DNA of 64,000 nucleotides, taken from NCBI RefSeq assembly GCF_017876405.1, contig NZ_JAGINW010000001.1, forward strand, positions 6,213,203-6,277,202. Reading direction: 5' to 3'. Below are positions 17,971 through 29,323 of the stretch, one piece after another; position 1 is the stretch's first letter; each line of letters opens with the position of its first letter. Source of the stretch: Kibdelosporangium banguiense. GTDB taxonomy: Bacteria > Actinomycetota > Actinomycetes > Mycobacteriales > Pseudonocardiaceae. The notes beneath the pieces are model-generated. The model ran no database searches and was not told the DNA's origin. It saw only the letters and a program-made list of their open reading frames with translations. The translations under genes were made by a program, and so were the position numbers.

Positions 17971-18806
17971 ACCCATACATCGAGTTGGTGCGGGCGCCCG
18001 CGGCGCTGTCGGTTCTCGGCGACACGGTCGCGGGTGCGGCCGCGGCCGGGAACCCGTTGCGTGGCAGACGTCTCGCGCTGCCGTTGGCCTCGGTGGCGTT
18101 CTACTGGTCCGGGATGGCGTTGAACGACTGGTCGGACCGGGAACTGGACGCAGTCGAACGCCCGGAACGCCCGATTCCGTCCGGCCGGGTCAGCCCCGAG
18201 AAAGCGCTTGCAGTCGCAGGTGGACTGACCGTGGCCGGGCTGGCGCTCGCCGCCTATGGTGGCGCTTTCCGGATAGCGCTGCCCTTGGCCGGTGCGGTAT
18301 GGGCCTACGACCTGGTGTTGAAGTCCACTCCGGCTGGGCCGGCCGCGATGGCCGCGTGCCGTGGTCTGGACGTGATGCTCGGTGCGGGCGGTGCCAGGGC
18401 GGCAGTGCCGGCGGCCACCGTGATGGCCGGGCACACGTTCGGGCTGACGGCTTTGTCCCGTGGGGAAGTGCATGGCGCGTCCGATGTGACCGCTCGTGCT
18501 GCCCTGACGGGCACCGCGGTGGCCACAGCGGCCGCAGTGCTGGGCCGGGCCCAGTCATGGCGTCACCGCCTTGGTTCGTTGGTCTTCGGTGGCATGTACG
18601 CCGCGAATGTCGGCGCCGCCCAACTCGCCGCGACGCGGGACCCGTCCGGGCCTACAGTCCGTAAGGCGACCATGGCCGGGATCCACGGCATGGTCCCGCT
18701 GCAGGCCGCGTTGGCGGCCCGTCGCGGGTCGCTGCTCGGCGCGAGCGTGATCTCCGCGGCGATTCCACTGGCCAAGAAGCTGGCGAGGCGGGTGAGCCCG
18801 ACATGA
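17967..18806 (+). CDS. eboC: UbiA-family prenyltransferase, EboC type
   Basis: A 279-aa polytopic membrane protein of the UbiA superfamily. The first Asp-rich motif is N53-D54-W-S-D57-R-E-L-D61, needed for Mg/prenyl-diphosphate binding; the second is weaker (YDLVLKSTPAG). It matches the SCO3242/EboC branch rather than menaquinone-type MenA. The GTG at 17967 overlaps the preceding stop (GTGA); the ATG at 17952 is an alternative. It would attach a prenyl chain to an unknown acceptor at the inner face of the membrane. Its neighbours are inositol-phosphate synthase, a sugar-phosphate isomerase and eboA/B/E. Confidence 0.85.
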   Translation: MNPYIELVRAPAALSVLGDTVAGAAAAGNPLRGRRLALPLASVAFYWSGMALNDWSDRELDAVERPERPIPSGRVSPEKALAVAGGLTVAGLALAAYGGAFRIALPLAGAVWAYDLVLKSTPAGPAAMAACRGLDVMLGAGGARAAVPAATVMAGHTFGLTALSRGEVHGASDVTARAALTGTAVATAAAVLGRAQSWRHRLGSLVFGGMYAANVGAAQLAATRDPSGPTVRKATMAGIHGMVPLQAALAARRGSLLGASVISAAIPLAKKLARRVSPT

Positions 18807-19651
18807 CGTTCCATCTGGGGTATGGCACCAACGGGTTCGCCAACCACCGCCTCGACGACGCGTTGCGGATCATCGCCGACCTCGGGTACACCTCAGTGGC
18901 GCTGACGCTGGACCACCAGCACCTGGACCCGTTCGCCGACGATCTGGCCGAACGGGTCGATCACGTCGGCCGGCTGTTGTCCTCGCTGGGGTTGCGCAGT
19001 GTGGTGGAGACCGGGGCACGGTTCCTGCTCGACCCATGGCGTAAGCACCATCCGACGCTCGTGTCCGACGACACCGAGATCCGGGTCGACTTCCTGCAGC
19101 GGGCCATCCGGATCGCGGCTGATCTGGGCTCCGACGCGGTCTCGTACTGGTCGGGGATCAAGCCGTCCGATGTGGACAACGATGTCGCGCACCGGCGGAT
19201 GCTCTCCGGGATCTCCCAGGTGCTGCTGGAGGCGGACCGGCGGCAGGTCCGGATCGGCCTCGAACCCGAGCCAGGCATGTTCGTGCAGCACCTTGAGCAA
19301 GCGCTTTCCTTGCGTGCGGAGCTGGGCGATCCGGCGATGTTCGGCATCACGCTCGACGTCGGGCACTGCATCGCCGTCGAGCCGGTGGACGCCGCCGAGT
19401 GCATCCGCCGGGCCGGCGACCTGATCGTGAACGTCCAGTTGGACGACATGATGCCGAAGGTGCACGAGCACCTTGAGTTCGGTGAGGGGCAGCTGGACCT
19501 GAGCGCCACCCTGGCCGCGCTGGCCGGGATCGGTTACACGGGAGTCGCGGCAGTGGAGTTGCCGCGGCACAGCCACGCCGCGCCTGACGTGGCCCGCCGG
19601 GCGTTCGCGGCGCTGACCGCCGCGATGCCGTCTGCTGAGAGGGTGGGATAA
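18803..19651 (+). CDS. TIM-barrel sugar phosphate isomerase/epimerase
   Basis: A 282-aa AP_endonuc_2-like TIM barrel of the xylose-isomerase-like superfamily. Likely metal ligands are seen in GLEPEPG, TLDVGHC, NVQLDDM and the final VELPRHSH. ATG overlaps the eboC stop (ATGA), so it is translationally coupled inside the ebo operon. Family members isomerise or epimerise sugars and cyclitols or dehydrate keto-inositols; the substrate is not predictable. Sequence at the metal sites resembles the EboE protein encoded two genes downstream (EPEPG and DVGH/DTCH), suggesting related roles. Confidence 0.85.
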   Translation: MTFHLGYGTNGFANHRLDDALRIIADLGYTSVALTLDHQHLDPFADDLAERVDHVGRLLSSLGLRSVVETGARFLLDPWRKHHPTLVSDDTEIRVDFLQRAIRIAADLGSDAVSYWSGIKPSDVDNDVAHRRMLSGISQVLLEADRRQVRIGLEPEPGMFVQHLEQALSLRAELGDPAMFGITLDVGHCIAVEPVDAAECIRRAGDLIVNVQLDDMMPKVHEHLEFGEGQLDLSATLAALAGIGYTGVAAVELPRHSHAAPDVARRAFAALTAAMPSAERVG

Positions 19652-20239
19652 GTGGATCATCCCTGGCTGGTGGACGCCGAAGCCAAGGTCCGGGCCAAGC
19701 CCGAGACCATCCGAGCGATCTTCCCCGCGGTGGGCCGCAAAGTCGGCCGTGACCCGCTACGGCCCGAGATCGACCCGCAGGGCCTGATCCACGGCACTGT
19801 GGACGATCTGGCGCGCACACGTCTGCTCGAAGTCCTCGCCGAGGCGATGCAGCCGGAGCCGCTGGCGACCGAGGTCGCCGAGTTGTACCGCTACGGCGAC
19901 GACGCGGAACGCCGTGGCGTGCTGCGTGGACTGTCCGCGCTGCCCGAATCGGCGATCCAAACAGGACTGGACCTCGTGGCCGACGCGTTGCGGGCCAACG
20001 ACATCCGGCTGGTCGCGGCCGCGCTCGGCTCGTTCGCCGGCAAGAACCTTGACCAGCACGCGTGGCGGCACGGCGTGCTGAAGTGCTTGTTCGTCGGCGT
20101 CCCGCTGGCAGCGGTGGCGGATCTCGAGCGCCGCACCGACGCCGAACTGCTGCGGATGGTGTCCGACTACGCCGACGAACGCAGGGCGGCGGGCCGTGAG
20201 GTGCCCGCCGACGCTCAACGACTTCTGGAGGTCAGCTGA
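19652..20239 (+). CDS. eboA: EboA-domain protein
   Basis: A 195-aa soluble, mostly helical protein with no catalytic motif that I recognise. It is assigned by its position between the UbiA/isomerase pair and the TatD-type gene, and by the typical EboA phrases (YRYGDDAERRGVLRGLSALP, then WRHGVLKCLFVGVPL). The GTG start follows the preceding stop with no gap, and its stop overlaps the eboB start. In cyanobacteria EboA belongs to a cluster needed to move a scytonemin precursor to the periplasm; the molecular job is unknown. Confidence 0.8.
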   Translation: MDHPWLVDAEAKVRAKPETIRAIFPAVGRKVGRDPLRPEIDPQGLIHGTVDDLARTRLLEVLAEAMQPEPLATEVAELYRYGDDAERRGVLRGLSALPESAIQTGLDLVADALRANDIRLVAAALGSFAGKNLDQHAWRHGVLKCLFVGVPLAAVADLERRTDAELLRMVSDYADERRAAGREVPADAQRLLEVS

Positions 20240-21102
20240 TGCGAATCTTCGACCCGCACATCCACATGACCTCACGGACCACCGACGACTACGAGGCGAT
20301 GTTCGAAGCCGGGGTCCGCGCCTTGGTCGAACCCGCGTTCTGGCTCGGCCAGCCGCGCACAGGAGTCGGCTCGTTCACCGACTACTTCGACGCGCTGATC
20401 GGCTGGGAGAGATTCCGGGCGGCCCAGTTCGGCATCCGGCACCACTGCACGATCGCGTTGAACCCCAAGGAGGCCAACGATCCCCGGTGCACCCCGGTGC
20501 TCGACATCCTGCCGCGCTACCTGGCCAAGGACGGCGTGGTCGCGGTCGGTGAGGTCGGCTACGACTCGATGACCCCGGCAGAGGACGAGGCCTTCGCCCG
20601 GCAGATGCAGCTGGCGATCGAGCACGAACTGCCTGCCCTGGTGCACACCCCGCACCGCGACAAGCTCGCCGGCACGCGCCGGACGCTGGACGTGGTCAAG
20701 GAATCCGGGATCGCACCGGAGTTCGTGGCGGTGGACCACCTCAACGAGATGACTGTCGGCGTGGTCAAGGAATCCGGGTGCTGGATGGGTTTCTCGATCT
20801 ACCCGGACACCAAGATGGACGAGGCCCGGATGGTCGCGATCCTCAAGGAGTACGGCACCGACAAGGTGCTCGTGAACTCCGCGGCCGACTGGGGCCGCTC
20901 GGACCCGTTGAAGACCTACCGAACCGGCACGCAGATGCTCGAAGCCGGGTTCAGCGAGTCCGATGTGGACAAGGTGCTCTGGCAGAACCCGGTGGAGTTC
21001 TACGGCCAGAGCGGCCGGCTCGTGCTGGACGAACTGCCCGGCTTCGAGGCGTCGGCCGAGACTTTCCAAGGCAACTCCGTGCTCCGGGGCGGGCGCCAGT
21101 GA
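20239..21102 (+). CDS. eboB: TatD-family metal-dependent hydrolase, EboB type
   Basis: A 287-aa amidohydrolase-fold protein. Metal ligands are visible as D5-P-H7-I-H9 at the N-terminus, GEVGYDS, VHTPHRDK, DHLNEMT and NSAADWGRSDP near the C-terminus. CTGGAGG lies 7 bp before the ATG, which shares one base with the eboA stop. Its own stop is within the GTGA that starts eboE. TatD proteins are often nucleases, but in ebo clusters the enzyme is thought to act on a small metabolite; that reaction is unknown. Confidence 0.87.
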   Translation: MRIFDPHIHMTSRTTDDYEAMFEAGVRALVEPAFWLGQPRTGVGSFTDYFDALIGWERFRAAQFGIRHHCTIALNPKEANDPRCTPVLDILPRYLAKDGVVAVGEVGYDSMTPAEDEAFARQMQLAIEHELPALVHTPHRDKLAGTRRTLDVVKESGIAPEFVAVDHLNEMTVGVVKESGCWMGFSIYPDTKMDEARMVAILKEYGTDKVLVNSAADWGRSDPLKTYRTGTQMLEAGFSESDVDKVLWQNPVEFYGQSGRLVLDELPGFEASAETFQGNSVLRGGRQ

Positions 21103-22168
21103 GCAGGCTCGGGTACTGCACGAACGTGCACCCGGCCGAGGACCTGCCGGGGATTCTCCAGCAGCTGGACACGTACGCCGTTCCGGTCCGTGAGAAGCTG
21201 GGCGTGGACCGGCTCGGCCTCGGCTTATGGCTCGCGGCTGATGTCGCTGCCGGGCTTGCGGCCGATCCCTTCGCACGCAAGAAGTTCCGTGCTGAGCTGG
21301 ATGCGCGCGGGCTCGGCGTGATCACGATGAACGCGTTCCCGTACGGCGGTTTCCATGCGGACGTGGTCAAACTGTCGGTGTACGAACCGCGTTGGACCGA
21401 TCGCAGGCGCTTGCAGTACACATTGGACTGCTTCGTCGTGCTTGACGAGATCCTGTCCGACGACGTGGCGTACGGCAGCATCTCGACACTGCCGCTCGGC
21501 TGGCGGGAGCCGTGGACCGAGACAGACGACACTGCATCCCTCGATGCGCTCGCCGAACTCACCCGGGCTTTGCGGGGCTGCTCGAAAGTGATGAAACTGG
21601 CGGTGGAGCCCGAACCGGGCTGCATCCTGGACACGGTCGCCGACACGATCGCGTGGCTCGCGCCGCGCGTCGACCCTGAATACATCGGTTTGTGCCTGGA
21701 CACGTGCCACCTCGCGGTGTCGTTCGCCGACCCCGGCGAGACTGTCAAGTCCATCGCCGAATCCGGGCTGGAAGTCGTCAAGGTCCAGGCGTCGTCGGCG
21801 CTGCACGTGGCCGAGCCGAAGGCGGCATTGGCCGAGTTGCGGGAGTTCGCCGAACCCCGGTACCTCCACCAGGTCCGGGAGCTTTCGGCGGACGGCACTG
21901 TGGCCAAGGCCGACGACTTGCCCGAGGCGCTGGAGACATTGCCTGGTGAAGGGCCATGGCGGGTGCACTTCCACGTGCCATTGCATGCCCAGCCGGACAA
22001 GCCGTTGGCGTCCACCAATGACGTCATCACCGAGGTGCTCCGGGCAGTACCGGCGGACCGGACCGTCGAAGTAGAGACCTACACGTGGAACGTACTGCCC
22101 GAACGGCATCAGCAGGATCTGGTAGACGGTATAGCGGCAGAGCTGGCCTGGGCAGGCAAGGAGATTTC

Positions 22169-22172
<4 letters not shown>
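21099..22172 (+). CDS. eboE: Metabolite traffic protein EboE, TIM-barrel isomerase-like
   Basis: A 357-aa xylose-isomerase-like TIM barrel starting with the characteristic RLGYCTNVHPAEDL. Further family features are ITMNAFPYGGFH, LAVEPEPGC, LCLDTCHLA and VKVQASSALH, followed by a C-terminal histidine-rich strand (VHFHVPLH) and VETYTWNVLP. The GTG at 21099 overlaps the eboB stop, and the end overlaps the next ATG (ATGA). EboE is a core member of the ebo cluster linked to export of metabolites to the periplasm. The real substrate is not known. Confidence 0.88.
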
Positions 22173-23566
<1,394 letters not shown>

Positions 23567-23572
23567 GCGAAG

Positions 23573-24580
23573 ATGAGCCGACCGATCACGCTGTTCACCG
23601 GGCAGTGGGCCGACCTGCCGTTCGAAGAGGTGTGCCGCCTGGCGGCGGGCTGGGGCTACGATGGGCTGGAGATCGCCTGCGGCGGGGACCACTTCGAGGT
23701 GGACCGGGCACTGTCCGAACCGGACTACGTGGCCGGCCGGCACAAGATCCTCGAGCAGTACGGCCTCAAGACCTGGGCGATCTCCAACCACCTGGTCGGC
23801 CAGGCCGTCTGCGACGACCCGATCGACTTCCGCCACCAGAACATCGTCCCGGCGCGGATCTGGGGTGACGGCGAGCCCGAGGGCGTGCGCCAGCGCGCGG
23901 CCAAGGAGCTCGCCGACACCGCCCGCGCGGCCCGGAAACTGGGCGTGGACACGGTGATCGGCTTCACCGGGTCGAAGATCTGGAAGTACGTGGCGATGTT
24001 CCCGCCGGTGTCCCAGGACGTCATCGACGACGGCTACCAGGACTTCGCCGACCGGTGGAACCCGATCCTGGACGTGTTCGACGAAGAAGGCGTGCGCTTC
24101 GCCCACGAGGTGCACCCGTCCGAGATCGCCTACGACTACTGGACCACGCGCAAGACCCTGGACGCGGTGGACAACCGGCCGGCGTTCGGGCTGAACTGGG
24201 ACCCGTCGCACTTCATCTGGCAGGACCTCGACCCGGTCGGGTTCATCCTCGACTTCGCCGACCGGATCTACCACGTGGACTGCAAGGACACCAAGAAGCG
24301 CTTCGACGGGCGCAACGGCCGGATGGGCTCGCACCTGGCGTGGGCCGATCCCCGGCGTGGCTGGGACTTCGTCTCCACGGGGCACGGCGATGTGCCGTGG
24401 GAGGAGTCGTTCCGGGCGCTGAACGCGATCAAGTACACCGGGCCGATCTCGGTGGAGTGGGAGGACGCCGGCATGGACCGGCTGCGTGGTGCCGAAGAGG
24501 CGGTGAAGTTCGTCAGGGGGCTGGTTTTCGATCCACCGGCCGCGGCTTTCGACGCGGCGTTCAGTTCGAAGAAGTCCTGA
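23573..24580 (+). CDS. TIM-barrel sugar phosphate isomerase/epimerase
   Basis: A 335-aa AP_endonuc_2-like enzyme starting MSRPITLFTGQWADLPFEEV. Likely metal ligands are in AHEVHPSE, LNWDPSHF, HVDCKD and SVEWEDAG. It lies 6 bp after the phosphodiesterase gene and 10 bp before the next isomerase, so it is part of the same transcript. Close relatives are often found beside Gfo/Idh oxidoreductases in inositol or keto-sugar pathways. It differs clearly from the isomerase at 18.8 kb in length and motifs, so it is not a simple duplication. Confidence 0.87.
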   Translation: MSRPITLFTGQWADLPFEEVCRLAAGWGYDGLEIACGGDHFEVDRALSEPDYVAGRHKILEQYGLKTWAISNHLVGQAVCDDPIDFRHQNIVPARIWGDGEPEGVRQRAAKELADTARAARKLGVDTVIGFTGSKIWKYVAMFPPVSQDVIDDGYQDFADRWNPILDVFDEEGVRFAHEVHPSEIAYDYWTTRKTLDAVDNRPAFGLNWDPSHFIWQDLDPVGFILDFADRIYHVDCKDTKKRFDGRNGRMGSHLAWADPRRGWDFVSTGHGDVPWEESFRALNAIKYTGPISVEWEDAGMDRLRGAEEAVKFVRGLVFDPPAAAFDAAFSSKKS

Positions 24581-24590
24581 AGGGATCACC

Positions 24591-25436
24591 ATGGAACTGT
24601 CGAGAAGGTCGATGTTGCGCGGCGCTGCCGCGGCAGGTCTGGCGGTGGGGGGCGCCGCGGCGTTACCGGGCACGGCGGCAGCCGTCGGCCGGGGCACGCT
24701 GCGTGTCCCCCTCAACGCCATCGGCGTCCAGCTCTACTCCCTGCGCACACTGTTGCAGGCCGACGCGCCGGGAACGCTCTCGGCGCTGGCGGACATCGGT
24801 TTCCGCAAGGTGGAGCTGGCCGGGACATACGGGTACAGCGCGACCGAATTCAAGTCCCTTTTGGACCGCAACCACCTCTCGGCGTCCTCCAGCCACGTCG
24901 GCATCGACGGCGCCGACATCAACAAGGTGATCGAGGACGCCAGGATCCTCGGCAACCAGAAGATCGTCCACCCGTACTCCAACTTCGCCACGATCGCGGA
25001 GTACAAGTCGTTCGCCGGCCGCCTGGAGGCCGCGGGCGTGGCCATCCGCAAGGCCGGCATGCACCTGGGCTACCACAACCACGACCACGAGTTCCGCACC
25101 CTGCAGAACCAGCGGCCGTACGACGTGCTCACCGCCAACACGACCGGGCTGAACGTCCACCTCGAAGACGACCTGTTCTGGGTGGTCACCGGTGGCGCGG
25201 ACCCAGTCCGCGAGGTCTACAAGACGTACCCCCGCGTCCTGCAGTACCACGTGAAGGACCGCACAAAAGACGGCCGCATGGTCGACCCGGGCGAAGGCGC
25301 CATCGACTTCGGCAACATCTTCCGCCGCACCTGGCACGCGGGCATCCAGGAATACATCATCGAGCACGACCAACCGACCGACCCGATCAAGTTCGCCCAG
25401 ACCGGCTACAAATACCTGGCCAACCTCAGGTTCTGA
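24591..25436 (+). CDS. Tat-exported TIM-barrel sugar isomerase/epimerase-like protein
   Basis: A 281-aa protein with a twin-arginine signal peptide (SRRSML followed by an alanine/glycine-rich hydrophobic stretch, cleavage near GTAAA). The mature part is a TIM barrel beginning GVQLYSLRTLL, with metal-ligand segments GYHNHDHEF, HLEDDLFWV, YHVKDRTKDG and YIIEHDQ. Export is unusual for an isomerase but common for this subgroup next to DUF1080 and ThuA-type secreted proteins. It may act outside with the giant protein at 12.2 kb. It is the last gene of the rightward block and ends 8 bp before a strong hairpin. Confidence 0.87.
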   Translation: MELSRRSMLRGAAAAGLAVGGAAALPGTAAAVGRGTLRVPLNAIGVQLYSLRTLLQADAPGTLSALADIGFRKVELAGTYGYSATEFKSLLDRNHLSASSSHVGIDGADINKVIEDARILGNQKIVHPYSNFATIAEYKSFAGRLEAAGVAIRKAGMHLGYHNHDHEFRTLQNQRPYDVLTANTTGLNVHLEDDLFWVVTGGADPVREVYKTYPRVLQYHVKDRTKDGRMVDPGEGAIDFGNIFRRTWHAGIQEYIIEHDQPTDPIKFAQTGYKYLANLRF

Positions 25437-25444
25437 CCAGCCCT

Positions 25445-25475
25445 GGTGGGCGGTCGCCAAGTGCGGCCGCCCACC
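25445..25475. terminator. Bidirectional hairpin between convergent genes
   Basis: A perfect 9-bp stem (GGTGGGCGG / CCGCCCACC) with a 13-nt loop, followed by GGTTT on the plus strand. It lies between the converging isomerase and patatin genes and could stop transcription from both sides. Confidence 0.7.
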
Positions 25476-25500
25476 GGTTTCATCTGGACCGCTGGGGTGA

Positions 25501-28500
25501 TCACGCGTTGAGCCTCTTGTGGATGCGGGCCGCCAGGCGGCGTCCTGTGGGAGTCAGCTTGAACTCGTCGTCGGTGTTGGGGCGCTGGGCCAGGCCGAGG
25601 CAGACGATGCCGTGTGCCTCCAGGCGTTCGCAGAGGCGTTCGGCGGTCTTGGTCTTGTTCCCGCAGTCGACGTAGAGCAGGGGTGTGGCCTCGTCGAGCA
25701 GCTTTTTGTAGATCGCGGCCCGGGCTCGCCAGGGGACGTACCACGGGACCACCAGCAGGAGTATTGCGGCGAAAGCGATTGCGGTGGCCATCGCGGCGGC
25801 TGCCCACCATGGTGAGGCGGCCCACCAGGACTTGGCGAACGGGGTTGCCGGCGCGGTGAACGACAGCCCGATCGCGATCGCCACGTAGAGGAAGCCGTAC
25901 ACCACGGCCCATCCCGCGGCTGCCGCTGCTGGATCCCTTGTCGCTGGGTCGATCCAGCCTTTCTCCGGGTGCCGGTGCCAGGTTCGCAGGCCCCGGCCGC
26001 CGAAGTAGCTCAGTACCGCGGCCAGGAGCAGGACCGCGCCTGTGGCGATCAGCAGTACCGGCCGGTTGTCGTCGAGGAAGCCCAGTATCCCAGACTGCCA
26101 GATCAGCACGCCTGTTCCGGCCACCGCGAGGGCGACCAGCGGGCCGATCCATTTGCCGGACTTCAACCAGCCCGGGAATCCGGTGATCACCTTGCCCGCG
26201 CTGCCCATCGGCGTGAGGCCTGTGCCTGGCAGGCTGCCCAGCAACAACAGGGCGGCGACGAAGAGGCCGACGCCGATCAGGCCGGCCAGACCGTGTCCTG
26301 TTTGGACTGATCCGGTTCTTGTCACGCCATAGGCCACCAGCGGGACAACAGGTGACAACAACACCAGGCCGTGCACCAGGCTTCCGGTCCGGACAGCGCT
26401 GTAGCCGAAGGCGGCCAGCAAAGCCGCGCCACCGAAGGCCGCACCGGGCGTCTCACCCCACTCGGGCAGCGCGCCGAACATCGCCAGCACGAGCAGCAGC
26501 CCGCCGACCGCGAGACCGAACTGGCCCAGGAACCGGGCAGTCCGGCCTCCTCGGGTCAGGCCGAGGATCGTCCAGTACGGCAGCAATGTCAGGCCACGCA
26601 AGGACCGGGTCACCGGGCGGGCGGCCTTGACGCCGAGCTGAGGGCTGTCCGCGAGTGTGATCGCGGTGGCCGCGGCTGTGGCGACCGTGCGGATCATCTG
26701 GTCGCTCGCGGCTTCCTCGCCGAGCGGTTCGCGACCGACCCCGGCCCGGTCGAACGCTTCCAGGGCACGCAGGCCCTTCTCGACGATCTCGGGCGTGAGC
26801 GGCTGGCCTGGTGGGAGTTCCTCCAGGTCGTCGAGCAGTTTGGCGTACTGCTTGACAAAACGTTCACCGTTGGAGCGGACGTTCGCGCCGTCGACGGCGT
26901 CCGCCGCGATCGCGCGCCGCAGCTCGGGCAGTTCCTCGATGACGATCCGGATGTGCATCGACCAGCCGACCAGTTCGGCCAGTGACGGGCAGGTCGCCGG
27001 CAACGCCTCGCCGGGCTTGGCTTTGAAGGCGTGCACGAGTTCGCCGACTGCCTCGTCGCGGCACTGCTCGATCCGGTCGTGGCGGGGCAGTTCGCCGAAC
27101 ATCGCCGTGACCAGGTCGTCGATGACCTTGCGGGCCAGCGTTTGCGGGTCTTGGCCGAGCAGGCCGGCCAGGTCGACCGCGCGGCGGATCCGGGCGGGGT
27201 CGAGCAGAACACGGCACAGCATGCTGGCCGCGTCCATCCGGCCCCAGATCCAGTCGTTGGCGCGCCAGGATCGCTTGAGGAAACCGGAAAAGCGCGACAG
27301 CGAGTAGCCGCCGGCCTTGTCGTCGGGCGTGATGCTGTAGCGCGCGAACGCGTTCTCGGTCTGCAGGCTGATCTGGGCCAGTTCGACCAACTGCTCCTCC
27401 GGGGCCTCCGACTCGTCGGCCAGGCACGTGGTCGAGACCTCCAGCGCCAGCAACCGCGACATCCACCGGTAGGCGTCCGGCAGGCTCGCGTCAGGGTCCT
27501 CATCGGACAGTACGGCGAAGTCCTGCCACGCCTTCAGATGCGGGTCGCGTTGGGCGGGAGCGGGCGCCAGCACCTGGGCACCCGCGCCGAACGCCTCCGC
27601 GACGTGCAGGACCAGGTCGCGTACCTTCGTGCCCTGCTCGCCGGTCATCTGCGCGTTGTACTCGGTCAGCCGGTGCTCCCAGCATTCGCCGTCCGGCGAG
27701 TCGACTGGCTCTTCCTCCCACTTCTTGTGCATCGCCAGCCGCATCCGGCGCATCTGCGCGCGGGCGGAGTGCACGGCCGCGCGGGCACTGTGGATCTTCT
27801 GGATGTCGGAACCCTTGGGCAGCACCCACACCAGGCGCTTGAGCATGTCCAATGCGGACGCTGCGAGCCGCTCGCAGGTCGTGATGTCCCACGGCCAGCC
27901 CGATTCGCCCATCTCCGTGATGCCGGGGACCGGGGGATTGGCCGGTACGTACGGCAGCGCCGGGTGGTCCTCAAGCCACTTGCGGTGCGCGACTTCCACC
28001 GCGTCACGGATCCGTTCGAACGACCACGCCTCGCCGGCGGGATCGGCCTGGCCGTTCTGGGCTCGGGCGATCATCTGGCGCTCGGCCAGTTTGCGGGCCG
28101 CTCGCCGCAGCCGGATGTCCCGGTAGTGCGGGTACAGCGTCTCGACAAGCGCGTACAAACGTTTGGCAACCGGATCGCCGGACGAGGAAAGGCTGGTGAG
28201 CAAAGCGTTCCGGCCACCGCGGCGCGCACCGGCACCCCGGTTGTACTGCTCGATCTCGTCAACGAACGTACGGTTGCTCTGGCTGGACTGCGCGCGCATG
28301 ATCGCGCGGACTGTGGCCAGCACGCTCGGCTGGTCGGCCGTGGTCTGCGCGGGCAGATCAGACCCGGCCGCCGCGGCGTGCGGGAACACCAGCAGCATCA
28401 CGCGACGGGTCGGCCCCTCCGCGGGCATCTGGTCGATCGCTTCCAGCGCTTCCTGGGTCGGTGTGTTGACCAGCGCGCCACCGTCGACGACGTACTGCGA

Positions 28501-29229
28501 GCGATCGGCCCGCTTGTCCGCCCAGGACGCGACTTCCCGCATCGGCGAGCCGGCGCCGAGCGGCACGTACGACGGCTCGAACGCGACCGGGAACGACGCC
28601 GACGACCGGGCCGCGAGCGCCAGCTGGTGCGTCAGTTCCGGTGGCAGGCCGCCCTTCTCGGTGAAGTGGTCGCGTTCGTCGTCCCGGCGGAACCGGAACG
28701 AACCCTGGTGGATGTTCTGGGTCAGGCGCTGGCCGAGCGCGTCGGTGGTGTTGCGGGTGGTGCCCTGCAACAACGTTGTGGTGATCCGCAGGTCCATCGG
28801 CCGGTCGCGCACGTCTCGCGGCTCGTACCGGGCGGTCAGCCTGCGCATGGCGTCTTCCAGGCGGGGCAGGAAGAACTCGTCGCCCTTCAGCAGCGACACC
28901 GGCGCGCCTTTGAAAGGCGTCCGCAGCAACAGATCCATCCGGCCCTGCTCGGCCCAGAGCTCACGCAGGCTGTTGAGATCCGCCCTCGGGTTGATCTGCG
29001 CCAGCGCCAGCGCGGCGCCGTTGATGCCACCCGCCGACGTCCCGCTGATCACGTCGGCTCTGGCGGTCGCGCCGACCAGCCGCAGCAGGTGCTTGTAGCC
29101 GTCGTTCGCCCTGGTCAGCCGGTCCAGTTCGAGGACCACGCCGCCCATCCACACCGCGAGGCTGACACCGCCGTTGAGCACCACGGCGAACCGGACCTCT
29201 TCCCAGGTGGGGTCGTACTCATCCGTCAT
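25501..29229 (-). CDS. Large patatin-like phospholipase-family protein with membrane C-terminus
   Basis: A 1242-aa protein. Residues about 10-300 form a patatin domain with the glycine-rich oxyanion segment NGGVSLAVWMGG, the nucleophile elbow G63-T-S65-A-G and the Asp of YVVDGGAL. A long central region (about 300-850) is helical and charged. Residues from about 870 to 1130 contain multiple hydrophobic segments (for example LAVGGLLLVLAMFG and GVGLFVAALLLLG), and a soluble tail of about 60 residues ends with a winged-helix-like segment. The ATG at 29229 follows GGGAGG; the upstream ATG at 29262 is less likely. It matches the actinobacterial patatin-like group. It probably hydrolyses lipid acyl esters at the membrane. 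Confidence 0.88.
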   Translation of the reverse strand: MTDEYDPTWEEVRFAVVLNGGVSLAVWMGGVVLELDRLTRANDGYKHLLRLVGATARADVISGTSAGGINGAALALAQINPRADLNSLRELWAEQGRMDLLLRTPFKGAPVSLLKGDEFFLPRLEDAMRRLTARYEPRDVRDRPMDLRITTTLLQGTTRNTTDALGQRLTQNIHQGSFRFRRDDERDHFTEKGGLPPELTHQLALAARSSASFPVAFEPSYVPLGAGSPMREVASWADKRADRSQYVVDGGALVNTPTQEALEAIDQMPAEGPTRRVMLLVFPHAAAAGSDLPAQTTADQPSVLATVRAIMRAQSSQSNRTFVDEIEQYNRGAGARRGGRNALLTSLSSSGDPVAKRLYALVETLYPHYRDIRLRRAARKLAERQMIARAQNGQADPAGEAWSFERIRDAVEVAHRKWLEDHPALPYVPANPPVPGITEMGESGWPWDITTCERLAASALDMLKRLVWVLPKGSDIQKIHSARAAVHSARAQMRRMRLAMHKKWEEEPVDSPDGECWEHRLTEYNAQMTGEQGTKVRDLVLHVAEAFGAGAQVLAPAPAQRDPHLKAWQDFAVLSDEDPDASLPDAYRWMSRLLALEVSTTCLADESEAPEEQLVELAQISLQTENAFARYSITPDDKAGGYSLSRFSGFLKRSWRANDWIWGRMDAASMLCRVLLDPARIRRAVDLAGLLGQDPQTLARKVIDDLVTAMFGELPRHDRIEQCRDEAVGELVHAFKAKPGEALPATCPSLAELVGWSMHIRIVIEELPELRRAIAADAVDGANVRSNGERFVKQYAKLLDDLEELPPGQPLTPEIVEKGLRALEAFDRAGVGREPLGEEAASDQMIRTVATAAATAITLADSPQLGVKAARPVTRSLRGLTLLPYWTILGLTRGGRTARFLGQFGLAVGGLLLVLAMFGALPEWGETPGAAFGGAALLAAFGYSAVRTGSLVHGLVLLSPVVPLVAYGVTRTGSVQTGHGLAGLIGVGLFVAALLLLGSLPGTGLTPMGSAGKVITGFPGWLKSGKWIGPLVALAVAGTGVLIWQSGILGFLDDNRPVLLIATGAVLLLAAVLSYFGGRGLRTWHRHPEKGWIDPATRDPAAAAAGWAVVYGFLYVAIAIGLSFTAPATPFAKSWWAASPWWAAAAMATAIAFAAILLLVVPWYVPWRARAAIYKKLLDEATPLLYVDCGNKTKTAERLCERLEAHGIVCLGLAQRPNTDDEFKLTPTGRRLAARIHKRLNA

Positions 29230-29323
29230 CACGTGCCTCCCCGCACACAGCCAATCAGTCAATGATCGGAACCAGGAACGACGCGGTTACGCATCGTCAC
29301 CCATCCGTGATGCTCTGAACGGC

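Noticed and set aside
27031..29265. 744-codon plus-strand frame opposite the patatin gene
   Set aside because: It is an Arg/Gly/Val-rich shadow of the patatin coding strand with no family motifs; the minus-strand frame has clear patatin motifs and a ribosome site.
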